Assembly: GCF_026745355.1 (NCBI RefSeq)
Contig: NC_079202.1
Span: 39,330,543-39,394,542, forward strand
DNA length: 64,000 nt
Reading direction: 5' to 3'
Origin: Beta vulgaris subsp. vulgaris
Taxonomy: Eukaryota > Streptophyta > Magnoliopsida > Caryophyllales > Amaranthaceae
Under the pieces are notes generated by a model. It did not search any database and was not told where the DNA came from. It saw nothing but the letters and a program-made list of their open reading frames with translations. Of the stretch, positions 11,989 through 23,500 are shown piece after piece. The position numbers and the translations under genes were made by a program. How positions within the stretch are numbered: position 1 is the first letter of the stretch; every line of letters begins with the position of its first letter.

Positions 11989-12315
11989 CTAGAAGGAGCT
12001 TTTAATACACCTGGTAGCCTGAATGGTGTGATGAATTGAGATATCCACCAAAGTAGACGAAGTGAGAAGACTAACTAAGACTTCTGAATTAGAATATATG
12101 CAAACTCTAGCAAAATGGGTAGAATGCACCCAAAGGAGGGCTGAAAGACAAGCCATGGCTTCCACCTGAAGAGTGGATGCTGCCCGGAACCTATAACCGT
12201 ACCTAGTTGTAATACTCGAAGAGAACAGAGAAGCAACCAAGCTAGGCCAGCCATATTAGACCGCTTGTGCATGAGCCATCTACCCGTATTATTACCTCTA
12301 GTCCAGAAATTGAAT
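11989..12315 (-). pseudogene. LINE RNase H domain fragment
   Basis: Minus-strand frames contain TLQVEAMACLSALLWVHS and RVCIYSNSEVLVSLLTS, the plant-LINE RNase H (RVT_3-like) pattern in which a Glu-Ala block precedes a D/N-S-x-x-LV stretch. The catalytic Asp of the IESDS-type motif reads Asn (YSNSE), which would harm activity. The frame shifts around 12240. This is the C-terminal domain of ORF2. Confidence 0.75.
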
Positions 12316-12644
12316 GACACCCAAATTGGGGTATAAGGAAGCGTGGAGGGGGCTTAGAATAGAGAGGGACTCTTGGTAGTCATAGGAGGAAGGGTGTAGA
12401 ATTGCAAATGCTGGTGCTTACCAACCTCCATATGTTGTGTGAAATTTTCCATGGTCGCCCAAACAATGGAGACAAAAAGTGAGAGAGAACTACTAGTGCT
12501 CCCCTCTTGCTTATAGTAAAAAATGATGTGTTGCATTAGCCAGTCTAAGAACAGGAGCTAAGCGATAGCCGGGCGAAAAAGATTTGTCGCATGAGGGAGC
12601 CAGGCTTCCAAAGCAAGCGGGCAATGGCGGACGAGATGTTGACA
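12316..12644 (-). pseudogene. LINE zf-RVT domain, downstream half
   Basis: Reading minus from 12641, HLVRHCPLALEAW follows directly on from the cysteine pair CPICLEEMEDC that ends at 14096 on the other side of the CACTA insertion. Together they rebuild the C-x2-C...H-x4-C order of zf-RVT. A stop lies shortly after, then MQHIIFYYKQEGSTSSS and WATMENFTQHM continue the linker to RNase H. Confidence 0.75.
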
Positions 12645-14092
12645 CACTAGTAAAATTATTGCTTATTGATGTGGTGGTATTGATGCGGTTTTACCCATAC
12701 ACAGCAATATACCACGTAAAAAGAAAAATAAAATATAAAATAAAGATATTGCTGCGGTTTCGGCCTAAAACTGCAGCAATATGGTATCAACAAAATTTTT
12801 TTAAAAAAAGTTGACTATTTGACAAGATATATTGCTGCGGTTTTTGTCAAGAACCGAAACAATATATTAAAATAGTATTTTATTATATTACTGTGGTTCT
12901 TGCCGGAAATCGCAGCAATATCATTAAAAAAAATTATAAAAACATCAGTTAGGGGCTTTTCCTCACTTTGCCCTCTCTCAACTTCACACGCTGTTTCTCA
13001 GTTCCTTTCTCCCTCTCACCCTCTCATGCGGTTCCTCTCTCTTCACTTTCTCCTTCCTCTCTCTTCCTCTATTTCCACTTTCTCCTTCCTCTCGCACCTA
13101 ACACAGACACCTACACCAACACCATATCCACCGCCGCTTCCTCACTCCCTCGCTCAATTCCTCAAACGAAGACTCCATCAAAGATTAATATCTTTTCTCT
13201 CGTTGCCGGTGACCAACCGAAGAGAAGCGAAGAGACAAAGACGAAGATTCCGTCGCGACCAACCTCCCGCGTCTCGTCGAATCACTTCGCCTGTCGCCGC
13301 CTTTCATCTCTTCACTGACGTCAAATGCGGGAAACCGGCCAGATCTGATTTTCGTCAATCACCGACTCATCATCTTCGTCACTTCTCCCGCATGGCGAAA
13401 CCGCGTCGAAGTTTGATTTTCGATTTTTAGTTTTTTTTTTCTTAGATCTGATTCTTCGATTTTAGTTTTTTTTTTTCTTAGATATGATTTTCATCATCTT
13501 TGTAAGTTAGATATTGTTATAATCTTTTAGATTTAGTTCCTCAATTGTAGGTAATTTTATAATTTTCATAATCTTTGTTTCTCTTAATTTGTCATTTTAG
13601 GTATTGTTATAATTTATTTCTTTGTTTCTTAATGTCATCGTTTGAACCTAATTGTGAATGAATGTGGTGTTAGTTTCTCCTAAAAGATCTGATGCTCATT
13701 TGTCATGTGAATTTGGTGGATAGTGGATAGGTTATTTGCGCGGTTTTAATTTTTCAAATTTTATGACAATTTTTTTTTACCTGTACCATGACATATTATT
13801 GCGGTTTTGTGCAACAACCGCAGCAATATGTCTTTTTATTATTATTAAATATAGCATATTGCTGCGGTTTTCCCTAGAAACCGCAGCAATATGCTTTATG
13901 AATATGATGTAACATAAATATTATTGTTGCAGTTTTGGCTAGAAATCGCAGCAATATCTGAACATATTGTTACGGTTTAAAACCGCATCAATATATTAAT
14001 TACATATTGATGCCCCCTTAATTGCTGCGTGGCCAAAACCGCCGCAATAGGCCACTTAAGGAACGCAACAATAAGCATTTATTCTATTAGTG
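12645..14092 (+). mobile_element. Non-autonomous CACTA element, family 1, copy B
   Basis: Left end CACTAGTAAAATTATTG, right end (inverted) CACTAATAGAATAAATG, with the exact 3-bp duplication ACA at 12642-12644 and 14093-14095. Subterminal hairpins of the ATTGCTGCGGTTTT type occur at both ends (for instance 12748-12783 and 13856-13893). The interior again shows a CT-rich segment (about 12975-13090), a GC-rich open stretch to about 13430 and a T-rich tail. The segment GTGAATTTGGTGGATAGTGG near its right side is shared with copy A. No transposase is encoded. Confidence 0.93.
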
Positions 14093-14095
14093 ACA

Positions 14096-14245
14096 GTCTT
14101 CCATTTCTTCTAAACAAATTGGACAAGACGCCTGCGTGATAATTTCTTTTCGGCAAAGGTTAGCTTTTGTTGCTAATGCATTATGCTAAAGCTTCCAAAG
14201 GAAGAGCTTCCATTTGGGCATGATGTTCAAACTCCAAATGATGCA
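14096..14245 (-). pseudogene. LINE zf-RVT domain, upstream half
   Basis: Minus-strand translation gives PKWKLFLWKL, a stop, HNALATKANLCRKEI and CPICLEEMEDC, the zf-RVT signature found after the RT of plant LINEs. The CACTA copy B enters immediately after the cysteine pair. A run of 28 A (28 T in the coding sense) at 14245-14272 lies just upstream and is out of keeping with the coding sequence. Confidence 0.8.
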
Positions 14246-14272
14246 AAAAAAAAAAAAAAAAAAAAAAAAAAA

Positions 14273-16060
14273 CCGCGAAACATTCTGATTTGTCATGCTG
14301 TAAATATTTTTTTGTTGAGATTGTAAGACAATATTGTATCCTGTTTTAGATGAAAATCACCTGGTTTTGTAAAGGGCCAATAGAGAGCATCCCTAACACT
14401 CGAGTGCACTGGTAATTCGAGAACCAAAATCTGACGAGCACTAGGAGCGTCAAAAAAAGCGAAGATCTTCCTATGTTCCCAGCCCTGACCATGTGAGAGA
14501 ATAAAATCCGCAACTTTAGTAGACATAGCTGCAGCAAGTGGAAGATCATCCCGAATCACCGGAATGTGGCCATTCACCAAGTAATCACGAGCTGCGATGA
14601 TATCTTTGCCATCTCCTACCTTCCAAACTCAGTGCTTGCGAAGAGAATTACGAGCAAGGCTTTAACCCTTAGCCCCCTAGGAGATGTTGCGGAGGGTTGT
14701 AAGCTTCGCAAGAAGACTGAGTTTGGAACTTGCATAACATTGAGATAGAAGGAGTTGAGGGTTTTGGTGAATACGTCAAACCTTCATCATAAGGAGGGCC
14801 TCATTCATGGCGCTAATACTCAAAATGCCGAGACCACCCATACCTCTTGGTTGGTGGAGAATGTACTTTTCCCGCCGGTGAATACCCTGCCCATGTTGGT
14901 TAGTACAAAAGAATTTAGCTATCATAGCATCTATCTTGTCGCTTATAGTTAAGGGAATGCGGAAAACATTAAGATGATGCATGACCGAGGCCACTATGAT
15001 TAAATTAATGATAATAAGCTTGATTGACTGACTAATATTGTGGTGTTCCTAGTGTGATATTTGGTTAGAGATATGGTTGAGGAGAGGCGTTAAGTGTTGC
15101 ACCTTCGTTTGTTGGATATCCATTGGTATTCCAAGATACAACCCTCATCAAAGTTTTAGAGTCCATACTCAGAATAGTCTTGAAATGATCTTGCTTCTCC
15201 CTAGGAACATCAGGGCAGAACTTGATAAAAGACTTATGATGATTCAGTATCTGACTGGAGATGTATCAGAATCTGTCGATGAGATTTTTAATTGAGGTGC
15301 AAGCATCTTCCGAGGTTCGAAAGAAGAACATAGCATCATCTGCAAAGAAGAGGTGAAATAGTCAGACCATGACGTCTAGTCCGGATGCCATGAAAACTAC
15401 GGATATCTACTGCCAAAGAAGTCATGCGAGATAAAACATCCATGCAAAACAGAAATAAGTAAGGGGGTAAAGGATCTCCTTGACGTATACCACAAGTTGG
15501 CATAAAAGCCTTCGAAGCCACACCATTAATGAGGAGCCTATATGAGACCGTCGAAATGCCACTCGCGGGGAAAACCATAAGTTGTAAGAATTTTAATAAC
15601 AAATAACCAATTCACCCGATGATCATAGGCTCTATTCCTATCTAGTTTAAGTGCTGCCAAATAGCGGGAACCAGAACGTTGTTTATTCAAGACGTGCAAT
15701 AACTCATGTGAGATAAGGATATTATCATCCATTTGTCGACTTGGAAATTATCGATAAGCTGTGAGAGAAGGGGTTACATCTGCTTCACCAGGCACTTAGA
15801 AATACACTTGTAAACCACATTGTAGAGACTAATAGGCCGAAGATGGTGAACTTCTTCTGGTGGATCGCATTTAGAAATAAGAACCAACAAAGTTTGATTC
15901 GATTCTTTTAGGAGGCGACTGAATGAAAAGAATCGATTTACAACAGCAATAACATGCTTGGAAACCTCTGACCAATACGTCTTCAAAAATTCCACAGAGA
16001 AACCATCTAACTCCAGAGATTTATTGTTATTAATTTCAAACATGGTTTCCTTCATTTCAG
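14273..16060 (-). pseudogene. LINE reverse transcriptase, broken
   Basis: Minus-strand blocks appear in order: SLELDGFSVEFLKTYW (near 16000), PPEEVHHLRPISLYNVVYK (about 15800-15860), LALKLDRNRAYD-like first catalytic block (about 15620-15655), CGIRQGDPLPPYLFLFCMD (about 15440-15500) and FADDAMFFFRTSEDAC with FADD at 15335-15346. A frameshift lies just before FADD. Downstream LNVFRIPLTISDKIDAMIAK (about 14915-14975) and GGLGILSISAMNEALL complete the thumb/connection region. Stops and at least three frame changes are present. Confidence 0.85.
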
Positions 16061-16759
16061 CCTCTGAAAAAGGAGACGAAGCATAACCGCGTCTGTGGCC
16101 GAAATGGATGGAAGATATAATTCTTAAAGGGCAAAATAAATAGCTTCACCTCTAGTGGTTTCACTCTAATTATGCGTATCTGAAATGTCCGAAGATCCTA
16201 CCTTGAAAATCGAATGAAAAAAGGAGCTGATCATATACTCTAAAGCTTGAGGGGAATCCACCCAATTACCCTCTGAGCCTCAAAGCATAAAGATATGATT
16301 TTTATTTTTTCGTTGACGAAGTCGGCGAAAGAGGAAAGAAGATGGTTGTTTCCCAAAGTGAGTGTATTGAGTCTTCATAGGTTGTGTCCTATAGGAGAAC
16401 ACTAGAGCAGCTTCATCAATTAAATCCCATTTGTGGCCGACTAAGGAAATACCCTGTGAGGGCGTGTCAATTTGATTCCCCATAGCAGTAAGCTTTGTGA
16501 AAATACTTTTCCAGTAAACGCCCCAAAAAAGACGTTGATCTAGACATTAAAGTTTTAATCGTTGTCTAATTAGAGCCAATTTCCTAGAGAGAGAATACAT
16601 TAATAAGCCTTCGATATGCATAGTCAAAACAGCTAGGATAGTAGTTGTATCCTTTGGGTGTTCTTAACACCAGGCCTCAATTTGGTATAGATGAAAATTA
16701 GATGCTGTAGTAGTAGATAATTGAAACAAAATAGGCGTATGATCGGAAGAAGTAATTCC

Positions 16760-17395
16760 TTACCACCGAAGAAGGGTAAGCATCCATCCAATCAATCGAC
16801 CGTAAGCCCTATCCAATCTTTCCATAATTAAACCATGATCCTCTCGGTTGTTCATCCACGTATAACACGGGCCATAGAAAGGAACATCTTGTAGATTAAG
16901 CAAATGTTTCCATGCAACAATATATTCCCAGCCCCTAATAATAGATGAGCCACCTAGTTTGTCATCATATTTATCCAATTGGTTTATGTCACCAATAACA
17001 AGGTAAATGGTGTAATTGGAATGTAAATGATGATGTTCTTCCCAGAGAGCAGGACAAAGTGGTAGTTGTGAAGCACTGTACGAAAATAAAACATGCCAAT
17101 CTTGACCATTAGCAGTCAAAATTTTACACAACACAAAAATTGGCTAACTACATTCACAGCGAAGGGGCCCTAGAAAAAACCACTAAAGCCCCCTCGAGCT
17201 TCCTCGACATCAATACCACATACAAAAGTAGGACTAGTAGTACTAAGCAGACTATTTACATATTCTAAGAGTACATTTTGTTTGTTGCAAAAACAAAAAA
17301 ACTTGGGTGATACTGAGACACGAGGCGCCGTAGATATGGAATTGTCGTCGCTTTACTGGCGTTTAGACCACACAATTCCAAGAAAGGATACTCAT
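16760..17395 (-). pseudogene. LINE endonuclease (EEP), broken
   Basis: ORF2 appears to start at ATG 17395 (minus) with MSILSWNC, the usual beginning of plant-LINE endonucleases; a frameshift follows and GLNASKATTIPYLRRLVS continues. Further down are YLVIGDINQLDKYDDKLGG (the GDFN-type catalytic block, with Ile for Phe) and PCYTWMNNREDHGLIMERLD. The start codon overlaps the stop of the upstream frame (ATGA, 17395-17392). The domain would nick target DNA to prime reverse transcription. Confidence 0.8.
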
Positions 17396-18564
17396 TGATC
17401 CTCCCGAGTGATGAGGCCTATTCGCTCCCTCCATTTGCTAATATGTGGATGCGAGGTACCCTGTGCCATTTCCATGATTGAGCCACTTGTTGCGTTTAGA
17501 GACCAATCTACATCATGACCGTAATGTGAAATCTTTGCTGGACGTTTGCACACGGCGCAAGAAGTGACAGACTCCCCCGACTCCACGCTGAGATTTTTGG
17601 CCATGGATAGATCAGTGAGACACTTAGCATGGAAAGTAGATTGAAATCCTGAAAGCCATAAAAGAAAAGCACCCTTGGCCTCCCAATCTTCAAGACGGCG
17701 TTTTCTTCTCTTTTTTCTCGAGAGATACCATAGTTAGCGTCTAGAATCAATTAACTATCATAAGACTGACTACGAGCACGAGGATGGTCACGATGTCTTT
17801 TACCTACAAAACACCCAGCCCTGCACTCAAGCGCAAGAACCACTGAAGGTGGTGATGACGGATTGGAGTGAGGAGGAACACTATGATATTCGAAGCCCGA
17901 CCTCATGTTTTCTGTCAGTTCGACGGGGATAGTTGGGGAGTATAACTCAGCATTTGGAGAGGCCATGTGTTATGGACGAGAGGAACCTGGAACCTGCAAG
18001 GATGATATTAGAGGATTTGAATGCAAAGGAGGAAAGAGACGGAACCTTCGGTTTATAAGATTGCCAATGCTCTGTAGCTCCTGAGGTTCCGATATTGAAT
18101 CTGCTACGTCTTCTTGAGCCAGATTATTATAACTTGTCATGACCTGGTATGGCCCAATCTGACAAGCAGTTGGAGAAAGAGGCCTAGGGCGATTGTACCA
18201 ATCGCTCATCCCAGCTTCATCGGGAGCGTGCGGGGCTCTCATAGCCCAACCTTGTTAGGCCACAACCTCAAAAGTACCTGATCGAGTAGTGGGCCCAAAA
18301 ACGTGAGAGTTGGAGACAAGTTGAATATTGGGAGGTGGGCCTGGACGCAACTTTGATTCGGAGCTCTACTGAGCAAAAACTTGCTGCAACTTGAAGAGAT
18401 CTGTGGGCCAAGTGCGTAAGGCCAAGAGACTGGAAAAGGCTTCATTCGACCCTACTATTGCCAGGCGGATGAGAATTCAAACTGGGCCCTGCACTTGGGC
18501 TGGTTGGAGGTCTATTCAGGTCAAAATCCACCACTCCTCTAGAAATCTGTCCAGGAGGAGCAAC
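17392..18564 (-). pseudogene. LINE ORF1 C-terminal region
   Basis: The last part of ORF1 is an open minus frame 17604-17392 ending ITREDQ then TGA. It contains SCAVCKRPAKISHYGHD, a Cys/His-containing stretch. Upstream, frames at 17751-18242 and around 18440-18580 contain Pro/Ser/Asn-rich sequence (RPPTSPSAGPSLNSHPPG), typical of the variable C-terminal part of plant ORF1 proteins. The DUF4283 domain is absent, so the LINE copy is 5'-truncated within ORF1. Confidence 0.6.
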
Positions 18565-18629
18565 CTTAATCATTTCTTCTTGCAAAGTAGGATATACACG
18601 CCAAGATGCTAGGATTGATAATAAATGTA

Positions 18630-18770
18630 AACTTATAAGATGTTCAAGATTTTTGTTATTACTTGTATAATTTAAATCATTTGCACCTATATTATTAAAG
18701 ATAATTTACTTGCATTTAAAAGGATGGGAATGTATAAATAAGAAAGAATAGTTGGATGTAAACAAATGTA
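18630..18770 (+). repeat. Long direct repeat, right copy
   Basis: Matches 9771-9944 with roughly 90% identity by eye outside one indel. It lies 65 bases beyond the LINE boundary at 18564. Confidence 0.75.
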
Positions 18771-19050
18771 TTTTGTTACAAATATTTGTTTATATTTTTT
18801 TTTGGTGAACAACAATAACATAAATACATTAAGGAGGCATGGCAAAAAGCTTAATATAATCCTTTGTTACTATATCCTGGCAATAATTAGTGGAAAATGC
18901 CTAATTGCATTCAAGGAATTAATTAAACCCATTCCTACACTCATGAGCAAGCTTGTAGACCACCTTGTTGTCCTCTATTCTAGTGAAGATGAGCCTCCTC
19001 CTCTCCATAACTGTAGACACATAATCACGTCTTCCCATTTAAGGATCCGA
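18771..19050. other. Unassigned sequence
   Basis: A T-run (18795-18803) followed by GGTGAACAACAATAACAT resembles the minus-strand tail of a retroposon, but I see no second landmark. A 95-codon frame here has no recognisable domain. Confidence 0.3.
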
Positions 19051-20561
19051 TGATGAAACATATCGTGGTCTTAATTGATCAGATCCAATTGGAGAGCAAT
19101 TCGAAAAGCTATCCCAAAAACTATTTGGGAAAAGTGCTAAAGTCTTATTTTAAAGCCCAATTAATTATTCATGATAATTAATTGTATTTTGAGCCCAATC
19201 ATTTGAAAAGCCTAACTAGTTATTTAATAATAATTAATTATTTTATTTTTAAAAAAAATTATTTTCAAAGATATTTCCATAATCGAATTTTATCCCATAA
19301 AATCAGATTTCCAAAATTAAAAGATATAGGAAAATCTTTTAAAAAATGTTTTATAATCAAAACGTGTTAAAAGCGTGTCGGTGCACTGAGTGCACCAACG
19401 TGCGCCAAACGCACAAAACTGCAACATAGACTTATATGTCATATAGAGTCCTACGCCAACCGCACTTTTCTGTGCAAGACACATCTTTTTTTCTTATCTT
19501 TTTCAAAGTGCATACCACTTGCACGTTTTCTACTGGGCATGCCGCGTGAGGCACGCCAATCTGTGCCTAACATGTGGATTTGTGCATGACACGTCAGCCT
19601 GCGATTGGAGTGTGAAGCGCAATTTTGTTTTTCCTATAAATACACCTGATATACGTACAAACTTCAGAAAAGATTTTCACATTAAACACTTAGAACTCTA
19701 CGAGTATATTTACGAACCTCTCAAAAAAACCTCCCTACAAAAATTCATACTTTCAGACATACAAACACATCTTAATCTTTCCAAAATTCAGATTTTCATG
19801 CTTCGCCATTGCTCGTCTCGAAGGTTGTCAATATTGCAGACCTAAGCCACGGTATAATCATGAGGGTCCTTGAATAAAATTTTTTATTTTTATATTGAAT
19901 TTACTAGCCATTTATTTCATGATGTAGATCTTAGGTATAAAATATTTCTATAGTATATTCTAATCATTCCTTCTTTTTATTTATTTTCATACATTATTAT
20001 ATGCTTGCCTTATTGTTCTATACATATTATACGATTGTCCTGCTCTATTGATTATATCATCCACATGTTATTTTTGCTAATCAAAGACCTAAAGATCTGT
20101 TCGAATATTAATCAGATTAATGAGGACAAACTAATAGGTTCCTTGTAAATTGATTGCATAATAACATATCACTAAAAAATAATCTTTTCATGTGTATCGT
20201 GAACCAACCTAGACTAATTATTTTTAGGGTGCTTAAAATATTATTTGGTTATTCTATTGCATAGAGATTGACATGAATCGGTATTTAGTAGAGGCTAGCA
20301 ATGGGTAACATGGTTCCTGACCGTGTTCTTACCTTCACCCCCAAACTCAATCTTTGGTTCATTTTAAATATCTATGGAGTCTAAACGGGAAAATCGAGTT
20401 ATAAGTCCATAAGTTGTCCCTGCGATTTTCCATATCCATATAAGTATTCCTTTAGAGACTTGTTGGCGACTTTGAAATAATTTTCAATAAAATCATTACA
20501 ATGGGGTAGTAAAATCAAATAAGCGCTCATCCCGCATAGGTGCAATAAAAACACGCCTGCA
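19051..20561 (+). repeat. Ogre/Tat-like Ty3/gypsy LTR
   Basis: A 1511-bp segment starting TGATGAAACATATCG and ending GCCTGCA, directly followed by a primer-binding site of the Ogre/Tat type. It has a TATA box (TATAAATA, 19635-19642). Just upstream, 19370-19620 is a block rich in GTGC/GCAC words such as GGTGCACTGAGTGCACC. The 5' boundary is inferred from the TG and from the LTR length usual for this lineage; no second LTR is present in the window to prove it. Confidence 0.55.
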
Positions 20562-20564
20562 ATT

Positions 20565-20582
20565 TGGCGACTCCACTAGGGA
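20565..20582 (+). other. Ogre/Tat-type primer-binding site
   Basis: TGGCGACTCCACTAGGGA lies three bases after the LTR end. Ogre/Tat elements use TGGCGACTCCRCTGGGGA, complementary to a tRNA-Arg 3' end; one base differs here. Confidence 0.7.
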
Positions 20583-23500
20583 GGATTTAGAAAAATTAAT
20601 CTCTAAATGAGTGGGTGAAACTCAAAAAATATGATGCATACTTTTTTTATTCCTTGGAATGACATTATAGTGTTGCATATGCATGGCTATTGCTTGCCCA
20701 CCATAAAGACAATCTACCTTGCCTCATTAGCACACGTTATATGTGTGAGGTAACCCTTGCGGGGTTTGCGCTTTGTCTTTTCAAAAAAGCTTCCTGAGCT
20801 TTATTGTTGGATCTTAGTAATAAGCAAACCTACCCAACCATGGCATTAGTCTATTATTCCTTACTTAAGAACTGGAGTGCGTCTTACACGTGGCCACCTA
20901 TTTAAGCAGAGGTACGAAGCATCGGATCAATCACTTAGTCATGGACCCTTTTATACTTAACTGAAACTTGACTATAGTTTCAAACATAGAATTGGACTAT
21001 ATGGTTAGAACTTTTGCATCCAAATTACATGACACTTGCTTGTGATTGCAATTTCTGCCTGTTGTTATCGTGTAAAATTGTCATTATTATGCGTCGTTCC
21101 TAAAATTGTGTCTAAACAACGAATAGAATAATGCTAATTGTCCAAAACCTCGCCTAAATCCCCGAAAAAACAAGTGGGTGAGTAGTGCACCAAGCGCATT
21201 AGGTTGCACCTGGTGCACCACTCTCGTGACAGAAGCACGACTGTGCGCCGTGCGCAGCAATGCTACGTTGCACGCAGTCTGTGCATTACATGCTTTTCCT
21301 GGATTAAGCCGTCGTGGTGGTCGGTCCTATGTTTGGTCTATCTGCATTCACATAAAAAAAATTGTCATTCTAGGCTCTCATCTAATTCAAACAAAAAAAA
21401 TCAGCTTTTTCATGCAAGGTCAAGTCTGTCCTAGAAAAGTGCATATAGAAAATTGGTCATTGTAGAGTTAGAATTGTCTTGCATGTCTACCTCCTCCCTG
21501 TTGTTTAACTAATCTTCTATCAATCTTACCTTACCATATTCAACCAATTTCAAAAACACAAAATTTTCAAAATCAATCACCCACCCTATTTTATTCTACC
21601 TTTTTCGAAAATATTTACTAATCATCATCATACAAGACATTTACAAAAATAATTTTCAAAATTAATCTATCATCTTTTCCTAACAAAAGATAAAAACAAG
21701 GGGTCATTTTCAAAAAACGAATTTGTGAAAATACTAATCAAAACACCTTTAATCCAATCCAAATCAACCCAATTCACATGCATTTATATTAGGCACATAT
21801 GCATTAGAGTCCATTTTGCCTTCAGATTAGGTCCATATAAATTTGCGTCCATGCATTCATATTAGGTCGGCTAGCATTAAAGTCGATCTTAGGCACATAT
21901 AAGTCTAGTTCATATCAAATCTAGGCCCATTTATATCTTTATGAACCCTAGTATTTGTCAAGCCCAGTCCAAGTCTAATCCAAGTCTAATCCAATCCATT
22001 TTATATGTCATGTCCATGTGCATTTTCAAGTCTAATTTCAAACCAATATATAACTAAGTTCGAAATTAGGTCCATATAAGGTCGAACTCATTTCGTAAGT
22101 CAATCCAGTTAATTTCTAAAATACATATAGGACGATGTCCAAACCCTTTGACCTAGCGAAGCTAGTTATCACCAAGACCATAAAGGCACCCCTTGAGTTT
22201 AGTGAATCTACTCCTCTTTAAGTCCATAATGGCCCCATTTATAAATAACGAAGCTAGTTATCACTAAGACCTTAGAGGCACCCCTTGAGTTTAGCGAAGC
22301 TACTCACCTTTAAGACCATAATGACGCCCTTTAGACCTAGCGAAGATAGTTATCCTTAAGACCATAAAGGCACCCTTTGAGTTTAGTGAAGCTCCTCATC
22401 CATAAGAACATAATGGCGCCCTTTGACCTTGCAAAGCTAGCCATCCTTAAGACCACAGCGGCACCCATTGACCTAGCGAAGCTAGTCACCCTGTAAGACT
22501 ATAAAGGCACCCTTTGACCTAGCAAAGCTAGCCATCCTTAAGACCATAGCGACACTCATTGACCTAGCGAAGCTAGTCACCCTGTAAGACTATAAAGGCA
22601 CCCTCCAAGTTTAGTGAAGCTACTGGTACCTTACATCTAATAGCATTCCAAGTCATCGAGTCTAGCAAAAATAGTTTACCTTAACTCAATAATGGCCCAA
22701 ACCTTCGAGTCTAGTGAAGGTAGTATATCTCAAATCCATAAAACCCTAAATCATCGACTCTGGTGAAGCTAATTCCCTCCAGTCCAGTCAACATTTGTAT
22801 ATGCATATAGTTGGGCCCATGTTGCCAAAATAACCATAATCATACCCATTTCTGATCATTTTCTATTCGTCTCATTTCACCTCTTCCTCATTCCTCTTTT
22901 CCATATCCTATTTCGAAAATCATTTCTTAAAACCAACAAGTAAGGTCCAATCGATTCCGTTCATGACCGGTCAAGACATTACAACTCAGGAGCGCTTACT
23001 AGATGAACAAAAAAGTGAGCCTATAGTAATTCTCATCAATCGTATTATCACCACCCCGACTTCATTTAGAGTGATGAATTGATTGCCTCCCCAATAGAGG
23101 CACGATCACTTTCATAAGGTTTACTCCAAATCCTGCACCTAAAAGAAAATTCCAAAGGTGCAACCTATATTTCTATTGTGAATTCCAACAGAACAACAAA
23201 AATCTGACATCTAGTGTCGTATCCCATCAATGTATTACGAAACAAGGTCGATAATAATAGACTTCTAATGCTTGCTAAAATGAGAATCGGCATGACTAGT
23301 AATCCTTTTGTGCAGTGCATCAACAATTCAACATGCTTAGTTATTTATTTTTGGTATCCTAGGAGGAGTCAGAGATCCTTACCCTTAGTCATTTTTTTGT
23401 CATTTCCCATCGAGTCTATGTCACTATAGGGCTTCATCTATTATAACCTTTCCATTTTCATTTCATTTTATTTTCATTGACCTTCCATCATTTATGTTTC

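Larger units (their letters stand above)
11826..18564 (-). mobile_element. L1-type LINE, 5'-truncated and broken
   Basis: On the minus strand the order is ORF1 end, endonuclease, reverse transcriptase, zf-RVT and RNase H, ending in a poly(A) tail (seen as T-run 11826-11836). The flanks are a near-perfect duplication: CTTAATCATTTCTT at 18565-18578 and CTTTATCATTTCTT spread over 10077-10087 plus 11825-11827, once the CACTA element is removed. Net length without the CACTA insertion at 12645 is about 5.3 kb. Multiple frameshifts and stops make it inactive. Confidence 0.9.

Noticed and set aside
12900..13430. 176-codon Ser/Arg-rich frame
   Set aside because: Same situation in CACTA copy B; composition explains the frame.
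21178..21465. 95-codon Cys-rich frame
   Set aside because: It falls in the GTGC-word region of the Ogre-like interior and shows no domain.
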